Shown here piece after piece: positions 7,869 to 13,715 of a stretch of DNA of 13,924 nucleotides. The notes beneath the pieces are model-generated. The model saw only the letters and a program-made list of their open reading frames with translations. It was not told where the DNA came from and ran no database searches. Source of the DNA: an uncultured Clostridia bacterium (GTDB lineage: Bacteria; Bacillota; Clostridia; Christensenellales; Borkfalkiaceae); the NCBI GenBank assembly GCA_904501795.1, contig CAJGCK010000032.1, positions 1-13,924 on the forward strand. The letters are read 5' to 3'. Position 1 is the stretch's first letter, and the number at the start of each line of letters is the position of its first letter. The position numbers and the translations under genes were made by a program.

Positions 7869-8546
7869 ATGTGCTGTTTTGGATGCAATAGAAACTGTAA
7901 CAATTTATTAATACGCGGGCCCGTTGGTCCGCAAGGTCCCGCTGGCTCTAGGGGCGCTATTGGTCCTATGGGTCCACAAGGTCCCGTAGGTCCGCAAGGT
8001 GCAACGGGTGCTACCGGTGCGATTGGTCCGCAAGGTCCTATCGGTCCCGCTGGTCCGCAAGGCGCAACGGGTGCTACCGGTGCGGTTGGTCCACAAGGTC
8101 CTATCGGTCCCGTAGGTCCGCAAGGCGCAACGGGTGCTACCGGTGCAGTTGGTCCACAAGGTCCTGCCGGAACTAACGATATAATATACGCTAGTTTAGG
8201 TGTAGTGACCACCGTTGCTAGTGGCGACGTTATCCCTTTAACGTTCAACGCTCAAACGCCCGGAAGTACGATGACTGTTTCTAACAACTCGGTTAACCTA
8301 GCTGAAGCGGGGTCGTATTTAGTGTCTTACTTTTACTCGGCTTCAGGAACGGGTACGACTTCGGTAAGCCTATATTTGAACGGGGCGCTTGTTCCCGGTG
8401 AAACCATAATTGAAAGTGCAAACGGATCTTCAAGCAAAACTATTTTGCTTAACGTAGACGGCGCTTCTACTTTGACGCTCGTGAACACTTCGACTTTTGC
8501 TAAATCCTTTAACGACGCTTCGTTAACCGTTTTAAAAGCAGTTTAA
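7869..8546 (+). CDS. Collagen-like repeat protein, BclA-like (probable spore or cell surface filament)
   Basis: A 225-residue protein in three parts. Residues 1-16 are a short Cys-rich leader (MCCFGCNRNCNN) with no ordinary signal peptide. Residues 17-100 are 28 uninterrupted Gly-X-Y triplets, rich in GPQ, GAT, GPI and GAV, expected to form a collagen triple helix. Residues 102-225 are Ser/Thr/Val-rich with alternating strands (SYLVSYFYSASG, TSVSLYLNGALV, STLTLVNTS), like the trimeric TNF/C1q-like C-terminal domain of BclA-type exosporium proteins. It lacks a transmembrane segment and LPxTG anchor, so attachment would have to be through the Cys-rich leader or partners. AAGGAGG at 7855-7861 fixes the ATG. 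The gene stands alone between a sporulation-type promoter and a terminator. Spore surface location is inference from family and promoter. Confidence 0.85.
   Translation: MCCFGCNRNCNNLLIRGPVGPQGPAGSRGAIGPMGPQGPVGPQGATGATGAIGPQGPIGPAGPQGATGATGAVGPQGPIGPVGPQGATGATGAVGPQGPAGTNDIIYASLGVVTTVASGDVIPLTFNAQTPGSTMTVSNNSVNLAEAGSYLVSYFYSASGTGTTSVSLYLNGALVPGETIIESANGSSSKTILLNVDGASTLTLVNTSTFAKSFNDASLTVLKAV
7989..8171 (+). repeat. 63-bp tandem repeat within the collagen-like gene
   Basis: A 63-base unit coding for 21 residues (GPQGATGATGA, I or V, then GPQGPIGP, A or V) occurs at 7989-8051 and 8052-8114, with a third partial copy at 8115-8171. The copies differ at only a few, mostly third, positions. Such repeats can expand or contract by slippage or recombination, as seen among bclA alleles. 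Confidence 0.9.
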
Positions 8547-8553
8547 TTTTTTT

Positions 8554-8584
8554 ACAGGCTCGGATTTTTCCGCGCCTGTTTTTT
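8554..8584 (+). terminator. Rho-independent terminator of the collagen-like gene
   Basis: ACAGGC (8554-8559) pairs with GCCTGT (8574-8579) and, after one mismatch, CGGA (8561-8564) pairs with TCCG (8569-8572) around a T4 loop; a run of T follows. Confidence 0.85.
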
Positions 8585-8593
8585 GTTTTGTGG

Positions 8594-8622
8594 TTGACTA
8601 TTTGCATGATTTATAATACAAT
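8594..8622 (+). promoter_or_regulatory. Sigma-A promoter of the acyltransferase gene
   Basis: TTGACT (8594-8599), 17 bases, TACAAT (8617-8622): each hexamer has one departure from consensus. A TATAAT at 8612-8617 is also present, but its spacing from TTGACT (12 bases) is too short. Confidence 0.75.
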
Positions 8623-8654
8623 ATTCTTAACTAAAATAGGAAGTGAAATTGTTT

Positions 8655-9923
8655 ATGGAAAAGTTGACTGTCGCTGATAAAATTAAAGCACGAAAAATTA
8701 AACGACCTGGGTTTATGTATGGGTTACTTGGGTGGGTTTGGAAAACTTTCGTGTATAAAAAATACAACGTTTCGTGTAATATTAATTGCGATATTAAAAA
8801 GGAAAAACGCCCGTATATTTTTATATCTAACCACGCGTCAAGGCTTGACTATATCTTTACTGGCGTTCCGCTACTACCACAAAAATTAAACTACGTTGCG
8901 GGCTATAACGAATTTCATCGTAGCCACCTTGCAGGCGTGTTTAAACTACTAAAAGTTATTCCTAAGAAAAATTTTACCCCCGACGCTTACGCCATTAAAG
9001 AGATAACGCGCGTTATCAAAAGCGGTGGTAGAATAGTCATTTTCCCCGAAGGAATGAGTTCTATCTCGGGGGCAAACCAACCAGTCGCGCTTGGCACGGG
9101 TAAATTTATTAAGCACTTTAAGTTGCCCGTTTATTATTCGGTGATTAAGGGTGGATATTTGACTAGCCCTAAGTACAATCTTAACGATAGATGCGGAAAA
9201 ATTGAAGTGGAAATCAACAAAATGTTTGAGCCCGAAGATTTGGACAACCTTTCGCCCGAACAAATAGAAGATGAAATTAATCAAAAAATTTATCACGACG
9301 ATTACGAGTGGAACCTAGAAAAACAGTACAAGTTTAATATCGGCGACAACGGTATAGAACATTTAGAAGACTTGCTTTTTTGGTGCCCTAAATGTAACAA
9401 AAAGCACACCATGTCAACTAGTGGCAACACTATCACCTGTTCAGCATGTGGGAATAGCGCTACTATGGACGAAACTTATAAACTTACGCCCATCGAAAAC
9501 TCGGTTATCCCACGCACGCAAACGGCTTGGTTTAACATGCAACGCAACGTTATTAGAGAAGAAGTGAAAAAAGACGGCTATTCGTTGTCGGCATTTGTTA
9601 AACTTGGCACTCTACCTAAATACGAAATGCTTAAAAACCAACGCACGTCGATTATCACGGGCGAAGGACTTTTAACGTTAGACAAAACGGGGCTAAGTTT
9701 TAAGGGTACTAACGAAGGTTCGCCCTTCGAATTTTTTATAGATATTAAAAACCTGCCGACTTACGGAATGTGTACCGACGTTTCTAGGTTTTACACCTTC
9801 GTTAACGGCGAGTTCGTTGAGTTTTATCCCGAACAAAACGTGGTTGAAGAATTTTTTATCGCCACCGAAGAACTACACCGTCAAAACGGTGGGAAATGGT
9901 TGGACTTTAAGTTCGAAAAATAG
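8655..9923 (+). CDS. PlsC-type lysophospholipid acyltransferase with C-terminal zinc ribbon
   Basis: Members of this family move an acyl group to a lysophospholipid such as 1-acylglycerol-3-phosphate at the inner face of the membrane. The catalytic HX4D motif is visible as N-HASRLD (H60 to D65) and the phosphate-binding motif as FPEG (130-133). A hydrophobic N-terminal stretch (GLLGWVWKTFVY) could dip into the membrane. At 422 residues it is far longer than a minimal PlsC (about 240). The extra C-terminal half holds a Cys4 zinc ribbon (C244-x2-C247-x14-C262-x2-C265) and about 150 further residues of unknown fold. I chose the ATG at 8655, because AGGAAGTG (8638-8645) sits at the right distance from it; the in-frame GTG at 8643 lies inside that site. 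The gene has its own promoter and terminator. The substrate is not certain. Confidence 0.88.
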   Translation: MEKLTVADKIKARKIKRPGFMYGLLGWVWKTFVYKKYNVSCNINCDIKKEKRPYIFISNHASRLDYIFTGVPLLPQKLNYVAGYNEFHRSHLAGVFKLLKVIPKKNFTPDAYAIKEITRVIKSGGRIVIFPEGMSSISGANQPVALGTGKFIKHFKLPVYYSVIKGGYLTSPKYNLNDRCGKIEVEINKMFEPEDLDNLSPEQIEDEINQKIYHDDYEWNLEKQYKFNIGDNGIEHLEDLLFWCPKCNKKHTMSTSGNTITCSACGNSATMDETYKLTPIENSVIPRTQTAWFNMQRNVIREEVKKDGYSLSAFVKLGTLPKYEMLKNQRTSIITGEGLLTLDKTGLSFKGTNEGSPFEFFIDIKNLPTYGMCTDVSRFYTFVNGEFVEFYPEQNVVEEFFIATEELHRQNGGKWLDFKFEK

Positions 9924-9943
9924 TTCGTTTTATAAACGTATAA

Positions 9944-9979
9944 ATAAAGCCCCGTGCCGATTTCGGCACGGGGCTTTTT
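9944..9979. terminator. Bidirectional Rho-independent terminator between convergent genes
   Basis: GCCCCGTGCCG (9949-9959) and CGGCACGGGGC (9964-9974) form a perfect 11-bp stem with a 4-base loop. T5 follows on the plus strand, and an A-rich run (9942-9948) precedes it, giving a T-rich tail on the minus strand. It can serve both the acyltransferase gene and the azlD gene that converge here. Confidence 0.92.
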
Positions 9980-9998
9980 AAGTGATTTTAATTATTTC

Positions 9999-10322
9999 TT
10001 ATGCCAACTGAAGTATTCCGTAAGTTGCAAGCACTGCTAATACGGAAAGGACAGCGGAAACTACCATCATTGATTTTTTGCTAAGTGACGACAGTATTGC
10101 TACCACCGTACCCACGGTTGACGTTATGACGTTGCCCGTTACGAAAAATATTGCGGGGAAAGTCATAGCCATTAAGACGGTATAAGGAACGTAGTATAGC
10201 ACGCTTCGAATAAAATTAGATTTTATTTTACTTTTGAACAAAACGAAAGGCAAAACGCGTATGATATAGGTTACGAGCGCCATTACGAAAACTAATATTA
10301 ACATATATAACGTCTTATTCAT
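9999..10322 (-). CDS. azlD: AzlD-family small subunit of a branched-chain amino acid exporter
   Basis: A 107-residue, very hydrophobic protein with about four membrane segments and the AzlD-like opening (MLILVFVMALVTYIIRVLPFVLF). With AzlC it forms a two-component transporter that exports branched-chain amino acids or their analogues. A GTG three codons upstream (10329-10331) would also open the frame, but AAGGTG at 10329-10334 is the probable ribosome binding site for the ATG at 10320-10322, so I use the latter. The start then overlaps the azlC stop by 8 bases (ATGAATAA), as is usual for this pair. The bidirectional terminator follows 20 bases beyond the stop. Confidence 0.88.
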   Translation of the reverse strand: MNKTLYMLILVFVMALVTYIIRVLPFVLFKSKIKSNFIRSVLYYVPYTVLMAMTFPAIFFVTGNVITSTVGTVVAILSSLSKKSMMVVSAVLSVLAVLATYGILQLA

Positions 10323-11019
10323 TTTGCTCACCTTCTTCTTTCGGGATCGGAAAAATTATAGCGCCTATTACGCTTGCAACTATTGCACAAAGCACGCACG
10401 CAACGTTTTTAAGCGGGGCGAAAACGGGCACGAAATACATAACCGCGCTTAACGAAACGCTTATTAGCACTACGGGAATTATTTTATAGTTTTTAACGCA
10501 GTCTGGCAAAACTATGCCTATAAACATGGCGTATATGGCAATTTGAAGAGCGTTTACGATAAACTCTGGCATAAAATCACCGATTAACGCGCCTATTAGC
10601 GTACCTGATGACCAACCTATAAACGGGAGCAAAATAAGGCCTATAATATACCCTTTCGTTACCCTTTCTTTTTGTGAAACGGCAACCGCAAAGATTTCAT
10701 CCGTTATACCGAAGGCGCACAAAAACCTATCGGCAAGAGTAAATTTTTTGTCTAGCCGTTGCGACAATGATAAACTCATTAAAAAGTATCTTGAATTTAT
10801 GATTAACTGGGTTAAAATAATTTCTAATACCGAGCCTAAGGACGCAACGATTATAACGCCCGCTTGTTGCCCTGCAGAAGTCAAGTTGGTCATAGACATT
10901 ATAAGCGCAACGTAATTAGGCACGCCTAAAGCCACCGCGCTCACGCCGAACGCAAGTGATACGGCAAAATATGCAAGCATTATAGGTGTTCCGTCTTTTA
11001 GCCCTTTTTTGAATGTCAT
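10315..11019 (-). CDS. azlC: AzlC-family large subunit of a branched-chain amino acid exporter
   Basis: A 234-residue integral membrane protein, the normal length for AzlC. It starts MTFKKGLKDGTPIMLAYFAVSLAFGV, a typical AzlC opening, and carries the TSAGQQAG stretch near residue 47 that matches the conserved AG-x-Q region after the first membrane segments. About six to eight membrane spans are seen. The C-terminus is charged (PKEEGEQNE) and overlaps the azlD start. The ATG at 11017-11019 is preceded by AAAGGA. It lies 16 bases after the upstream membrane protein gene, so the three genes are probably one operon. In Bacillus azlCD is controlled by AzlB (Lrp type); no such regulator is present here. 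Confidence 0.92.
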   Translation of the reverse strand: MTFKKGLKDGTPIMLAYFAVSLAFGVSAVALGVPNYVALIMSMTNLTSAGQQAGVIIVASLGSVLEIILTQLIINSRYFLMSLSLSQRLDKKFTLADRFLCAFGITDEIFAVAVSQKERVTKGYIIGLILLPFIGWSSGTLIGALIGDFMPEFIVNALQIAIYAMFIGIVLPDCVKNYKIIPVVLISVSLSAVMYFVPVFAPLKNVACVLCAIVASVIGAIIFPIPKEEGEQNE

Positions 11020-11035
11020 AACCTTTTCCTTTGTG

Positions 11036-11767
11036 TTAGTATTTGATTTCTAAAAATTTGCAAAGTTTATTAAATGCGGGAACGGGAACGAAAAACTTAT
11101 CTATCACCTTTCCGCAAAGAGAAATAACGGGCGAATTAAGTACCGTTATAACTAACGTACCAAGTCCTACGTTGTGGTATGAGTGGTAATATATACTCGA
11201 CCAATCGAACGAATTAGCGTCGCCGAACAAAGTAAATACGAGTATCAAAGATAACGCAAGCAAAGAAAAATCGAAGACTAGTTTAACCTTGCTTAGTTTA
11301 AGAGAAAATCTTTTAGATATTTCGGCAACGAACAGTTCGTAGACTTGCAGTGGCAAATACGTTCTAAAAAAGCACGCAACGCCAAAGCCTATCAAGAAAA
11401 TACCGACAAGTAGTACCAACCAACGCAAGTAAACCGCCGTAATTACCACGTCTTTAAACAAAAACAAAAATAGGTTTATGGTATAGCCGTATAAAACCGC
11501 CACTATAAAAGACGTTAAATATATCCAGTGGAATTTACGCATAATCGCGCACATCAATATCAACAGCACGCCTTGAAGCACGTATTCGGTGACGCCAACG
11601 CTAAAAAACGGACAAACTACCGACAATGCCTCGGCAACGATAAACGACGGCGCGGCTATCATAGAAACGCCAAGGTCGGCTTTGTTACACAAACAAACGC
11701 CTAGCGAAACGAATAATATACCAAACAGCCACAATAATTCTGAAATTTTTTTTGTCTTTCGTGCCAT
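11036..11767 (-). CDS. YczE/YitT-like multi-spanning membrane protein, uncharacterised
   Basis: A 243-residue membrane protein with five or six hydrophobic segments: about 10-28, 35-55, 60-76, 82-104, 113-133 and 165-183, with a weaker one near 210-225. The opening (LLWLFGILFVSLGVCLCNKADLGVSMIAAPS) resembles the YczE/YyaS/YitT group, in which a first span is followed by an A-D-L-G-x-S loop; transport is suspected for the group but not shown. The tail (IDKFFVPVPAFNKLCKFLEIKY) is basic and cytosolic. ATG at 11765-11767 follows AGGGGAAAG. It is the first gene of a probable three-gene operon with azlC and azlD, so a part in amino acid export or its control is possible, but this is inference from position. 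Confidence 0.7.
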   Translation of the reverse strand: MARKTKKISELLWLFGILFVSLGVCLCNKADLGVSMIAAPSFIVAEALSVVCPFFSVGVTEYVLQGVLLILMCAIMRKFHWIYLTSFIVAVLYGYTINLFLFLFKDVVITAVYLRWLVLLVGIFLIGFGVACFFRTYLPLQVYELFVAEISKRFSLKLSKVKLVFDFSLLALSLILVFTLFGDANSFDWSSIYYHSYHNVGLGTLVITVLNSPVISLCGKVIDKFFVPVPAFNKLCKFLEIKY

Positions 11768-11941
11768 AACTTTCCCCTAATTAACTAACCTATAATATAT
11801 TAACATCTATAAGCAATAAAAAGCAAACGAATAGAGCCTTAAATCTTTTTGATTTTTTACGAGTAACTTTTAAAACTTTTTAGGTCATAATATATATATA
11901 AGCGATTGCTACGCAAAAAAAGTTTTATAAGGAGATAAAAA
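11768..11941. other. Divergent intergenic region
   Basis: This A+T-rich spacer separates the azl operon (minus) from the ferritin-like gene (plus). The plus-strand side carries the CATAATATATA promoter described separately. On the minus strand only poor sigma-A matches are found (for example TATTAT with TTTATT 17 bases upstream), so the azl promoter is not clear. No operator-like palindrome was noticed. Confidence 0.5.
11863..11896 (+). promoter_or_regulatory. Sigma-K/sigma-E-like promoter of the ferritin-like gene
   Basis: GTAACTTTT (11863-11871) and CATAATATATA (11886-11896) repeat, with one extra base between them, the pattern upstream of the collagen-like gene at 7812. CATAATATA fits CATAnnnTA; the AC (11866-11867) is 18 bases upstream, one more than the sigma-K ideal. 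No sigma-A -35 is seen. A common mother-cell sigma factor for both genes is a reasonable but unproven reading. Confidence 0.4.
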
Positions 11942-13219
11942 TTGAACCCTTTTAACGAAAAATCTATTAATCTATTGTCCAGTTTTCAAAACTGGAAGCA
12001 ACTCTATCCCAAACAATACAACAAGTACGACGTTGACCCGTATACTAAAACGCGAATTATTTTAATGAACGGCACGGAGTTTGAAGCCAACTGGTTTTCA
12101 CACCAACTCGCACGCCACGTTACCGACAACGATTTGCGCCGTGAACTTTCGGTCACACGGTCTATCGAAAAACAGCAACAGATAAAAATATCTTTGCTAA
12201 AACCATGTAACGAAAGCCCGCTAGAACACACTATCGGGTACGAACAACTAGCGGTAGACTTAACGTGCGAACTAGCCAAAAAAGAAAAAGATTGCTACGT
12301 TAAAAAAGCGTTAGACTTTGCTTTATTAGAAGACTTTGACCACCTTTACCGTTACGCAAATCTTTTAGAAATGATGCAAGGCGTAAAAGCCGAGCGGTTG
12401 GTTGGGAAGTATACCGAGATTATGCCCGGTAGACCCACTATCTCGCACCACAGATTTAACAAAGACAACGTAAAGAGAAATATCAACTCTAAAACTGCGG
12501 ATAAGCAAACGGTTTTAAACACTATGATTATAACCGCAGCGGAACAACAAACTATGAACTATTACATGAATATTACAAACCTTGCAGAAAACGACCTTGC
12601 AAGAAAGTTGTATATGGAAATAGCGCAAGTTGAAGAAGAGCACGTTACTCAATACGAGTCGCTTATGGATTCTAACGCTACTTGGTTAGAAATGCTTTTG
12701 TGGCACGAGTACACCGAGTGTTATTTGTACTGGTCGTGCTACAACACCGAAACCGACCGTTACGTTAAGGCGCTTTGGGAAGAAAACTTAGCGATGGAGA
12801 TTGCCCATCTGAAAAAAGCGAGCGAACTTTTGGAAAAATATGAAAAGAAACATTGGCAAGAAGTTATCCCAGACGGAACGTTCCCCGATCCTATCAGTCT
12901 TCACGAAAATATTTCTTACGTTAGAGACGTTTTATCGTCTACCGTACAGTTTACCGGCCACCTAGAAGAATACGTCAACGTTGACGAACTTAAAAAAGAC
13001 GCAAACTTCTTTCAATATCAAAATATTATTAACCCAACAACGAATATAGTGCCTTCGCACGAAGTTATAGAAGCGCATATCAATTCTTACGGCAAAGATT
13101 ATAGGTTTGAAATCGCGCCTAATCCTATCCCCGAACTAAGATTTAGAAGCAAAGACAACACTAGCGTCGGCAGAAAACCTTTTGAAGCAAACAGCACGGA
13201 CTTTTTCTGTAACGATTAA
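11942..13219 (+). CDS. Double ferritin-like (diiron four-helix-bundle) protein
   Basis: A 425-residue soluble protein that I cannot name. Its C-terminal half has the full rubrerythrin-like ligand set spaced over four helices: E201, E231-x2-H234 (in VEEEH), E256 or E259 (WHEYTE), and E286-x2-H289 (EIAH). The N-terminal half has a looser version: E46/E48, E76-x2-Q79, E101, and D131-x2-H134 in EDFDH, as if an older duplicate had changed ligands. A Pro/Asn-rich tail (about 340-425) has no clear fold. The family binds two iron (or manganese) ions and handles peroxide, oxygen or substrate oxidation. The start is TTG at 11942, fixed by AAGGAGAT (11929-11936). There is no rubredoxin Cys4 site. The sporulation-like promoter suggests a spore or coat role (as CotJC-type catalases have), but this is inference. 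Confidence 0.75.
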   Translation: MNPFNEKSINLLSSFQNWKQLYPKQYNKYDVDPYTKTRIILMNGTEFEANWFSHQLARHVTDNDLRRELSVTRSIEKQQQIKISLLKPCNESPLEHTIGYEQLAVDLTCELAKKEKDCYVKKALDFALLEDFDHLYRYANLLEMMQGVKAERLVGKYTEIMPGRPTISHHRFNKDNVKRNINSKTADKQTVLNTMIITAAEQQTMNYYMNITNLAENDLARKLYMEIAQVEEEHVTQYESLMDSNATWLEMLLWHEYTECYLYWSCYNTETDRYVKALWEENLAMEIAHLKKASELLEKYEKKHWQEVIPDGTFPDPISLHENISYVRDVLSSTVQFTGHLEEYVNVDELKKDANFFQYQNIINPTTNIVPSHEVIEAHINSYGKDYRFEIAPNPIPELRFRSKDNTSVGRKPFEANSTDFFCND

Positions 13220-13279
13220 TTAAAAAGCAACAAAAAACTCGGCTAGTCGCTCTTCCTGTAGGGATTTTTTAGGAACTAT

Positions 13280-13312
13280 AAAAGGATAGCAAAATTTTTT
13301 TGCTATCCTTTT
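13280..13312. terminator. Rho-independent terminator after the ferritin-like gene
   Basis: AAAAGGATAGCAAAA (13280-13294) and TTTTGCTATCCTTTT (13298-13312) form a perfect 15-bp stem with a 3-base loop. The T-run is part of the stem, so it could act in both directions. It lies 60 bases beyond the stop codon. Confidence 0.8.
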
Positions 13313-13329
13313 CTCTTTGTTTTGATGAA

Positions 13330-13366
13330 CACACTACTTTCATTTGAAAGTATAGTGTGCTACACT
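13330..13366. repeat. Palindromic operator-like cluster
   Basis: CACACTA-CTTTC (13330-13341) is the inverted copy of GAAAG-TA-TAGTGTG (13346-13359) around ATTT. The right arm also forms a second palindrome, AGTGT-GCT-ACACT (13354-13366). Three copies of the half-site (CACACT, AGTGTG, ACACT) occur in 37 bases. This could be a protein-binding or recombination site; no gene next to it explains it. Confidence 0.5.
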
Positions 13367-13389
13367 TTTATTATGGATAAAAATCCCTA

Positions 13390-13466
13390 ATAGAAACTGC
13401 CATATCGGTGTCCTTTCCCGTGGCGGACAAGTGGTGATTGCGTTTGAACTTTTTTATTCAAATTAA
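13390..13466. other. Non-coding stretch before the rod-like RNA promoter
   Basis: No supported gene. It holds a G+C-richer patch (about 13398-13442) with GTCC...GGAC pairing. A short frame on the minus strand is open from about 13454 to the stop at 13371. A weak TTTGAA...TTCAAA hairpin (13443-13462) ends it. See findings. Confidence 0.4.
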
Positions 13467-13495
13467 TTGATTTTTGTTTTAGATGGTGATATAAT
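13467..13495 (+). promoter_or_regulatory. Strong sigma-A promoter for the rod-like RNA
   Basis: TTGATT (13467-13472), 17 bases, TATAAT (13490-13495), with TGA just before the -10 (extended -10). Transcription should begin near 13501-13503, exactly at the left arm of the long inverted repeat. Confidence 0.8.
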
Positions 13496-13500
13496 AATAG

Positions 13501-13699
13501 TGCCAAATCAATTTAATATATGTGTGGAAAGGTGTATTTTCTTTTTAGGGAATATATTTTTGTTGCTATGTCTATATTAGAATTTGATAAAATGCAAATT
13601 CCTACAATGTAGATATGGTAACACCTTTCACATTAAATTGGTTTGGCGACTATCGGAGTTTGCGTTTTTGTGCGACAACTTCGGTTGTCGCACTTTTTT
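13501..13699 (+). ncRNA. ssrS: Probable small structured RNA with 6S RNA-like architecture
   Basis: The predicted transcript folds into one long rod. A closing stem is formed by 13501-13517 with 13632-13649 (one bulge, one G-U). After a short bulge, GAAAGGTGT (13527-13535) pairs perfectly with ACACCTTTC (13621-13629). Then comes an asymmetric bubble (13536-13545 against 13605-13620). Beyond it are an apical stem, TAGG-AAT (13546-13553) with ATTCCTA (13598-13604), and an A/T-rich terminal stem-loop. On the 3' side of the bubble a small hairpin, CTAC-AAT-GTAG (13602-13612), can form as an alternative. Closing stem, central bubble with a 3'-strand hairpin and apical stem-loop are the hallmarks of 6S RNA, which binds sigma-A RNA polymerase by imitating an open promoter. 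A strong promoter sits upstream and a terminator ends it at about 199 nt. A MITE or an mRNA leader is the alternative. Confidence 0.5.
13670..13699 (+). terminator. Rho-independent terminator with UUCG tetraloop
   Basis: GTGCGACAAC (13670-13679) and GTTGTCGCAC (13684-13693) form a perfect 10-bp stem closed by C(TTCG)G, followed by T6 (13694-13699). It lies between the rod-like RNA and the lipoprotein gene, so it either ends the RNA or attenuates read-through into that gene. Confidence 0.93.
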
Positions 13700-13715
13700 A
13701 TTTTAGGAGGCTTTT

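Larger units (their letters stand above)
13259..13389. repeat. Imperfect terminal inverted repeat pair enclosing two hairpins (MITE-like)
   Basis: The 32 bases from 13259 (TAGGGATTTTT, 7 bases, TATAAAAG, 2 bases, TAGC) match the reverse complement of 13359-13389 (TAGGGATTTTT, 7 bases, ATAAAAG, 2 bases, TAGC). Between the arms lie the terminator stem at 13280-13312 (overlapping the left arm) and the palindrome at 13330-13359. No target-site duplication and no transposase are seen, so a miniature mobile element is only one reading. Confidence 0.5.

Noticed and set aside
7853..8248. Long minus-strand open frame rich in Gly-Pro-Cys opposite the collagen-like gene
   Set aside because: It is the antisense image of the Gly-X-Y repeats, without a ribosome binding site, and the plus-strand gene has strong signals.
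8612..8617. Perfect TATAAT as the -10 of the acyltransferase promoter
   Set aside because: Only 12 bases separate it from TTGACT; the TACAAT at 8617 has the correct 17-base spacing.
13398..13450. Second small RNA copy, because TATCGG-G, TTGCGTTT and CTTTTTTATT occur both here and at 13650-13702
   Set aside because: The shared words are short and differently spaced, and no rod-like pairing or promoter supports a second RNA.
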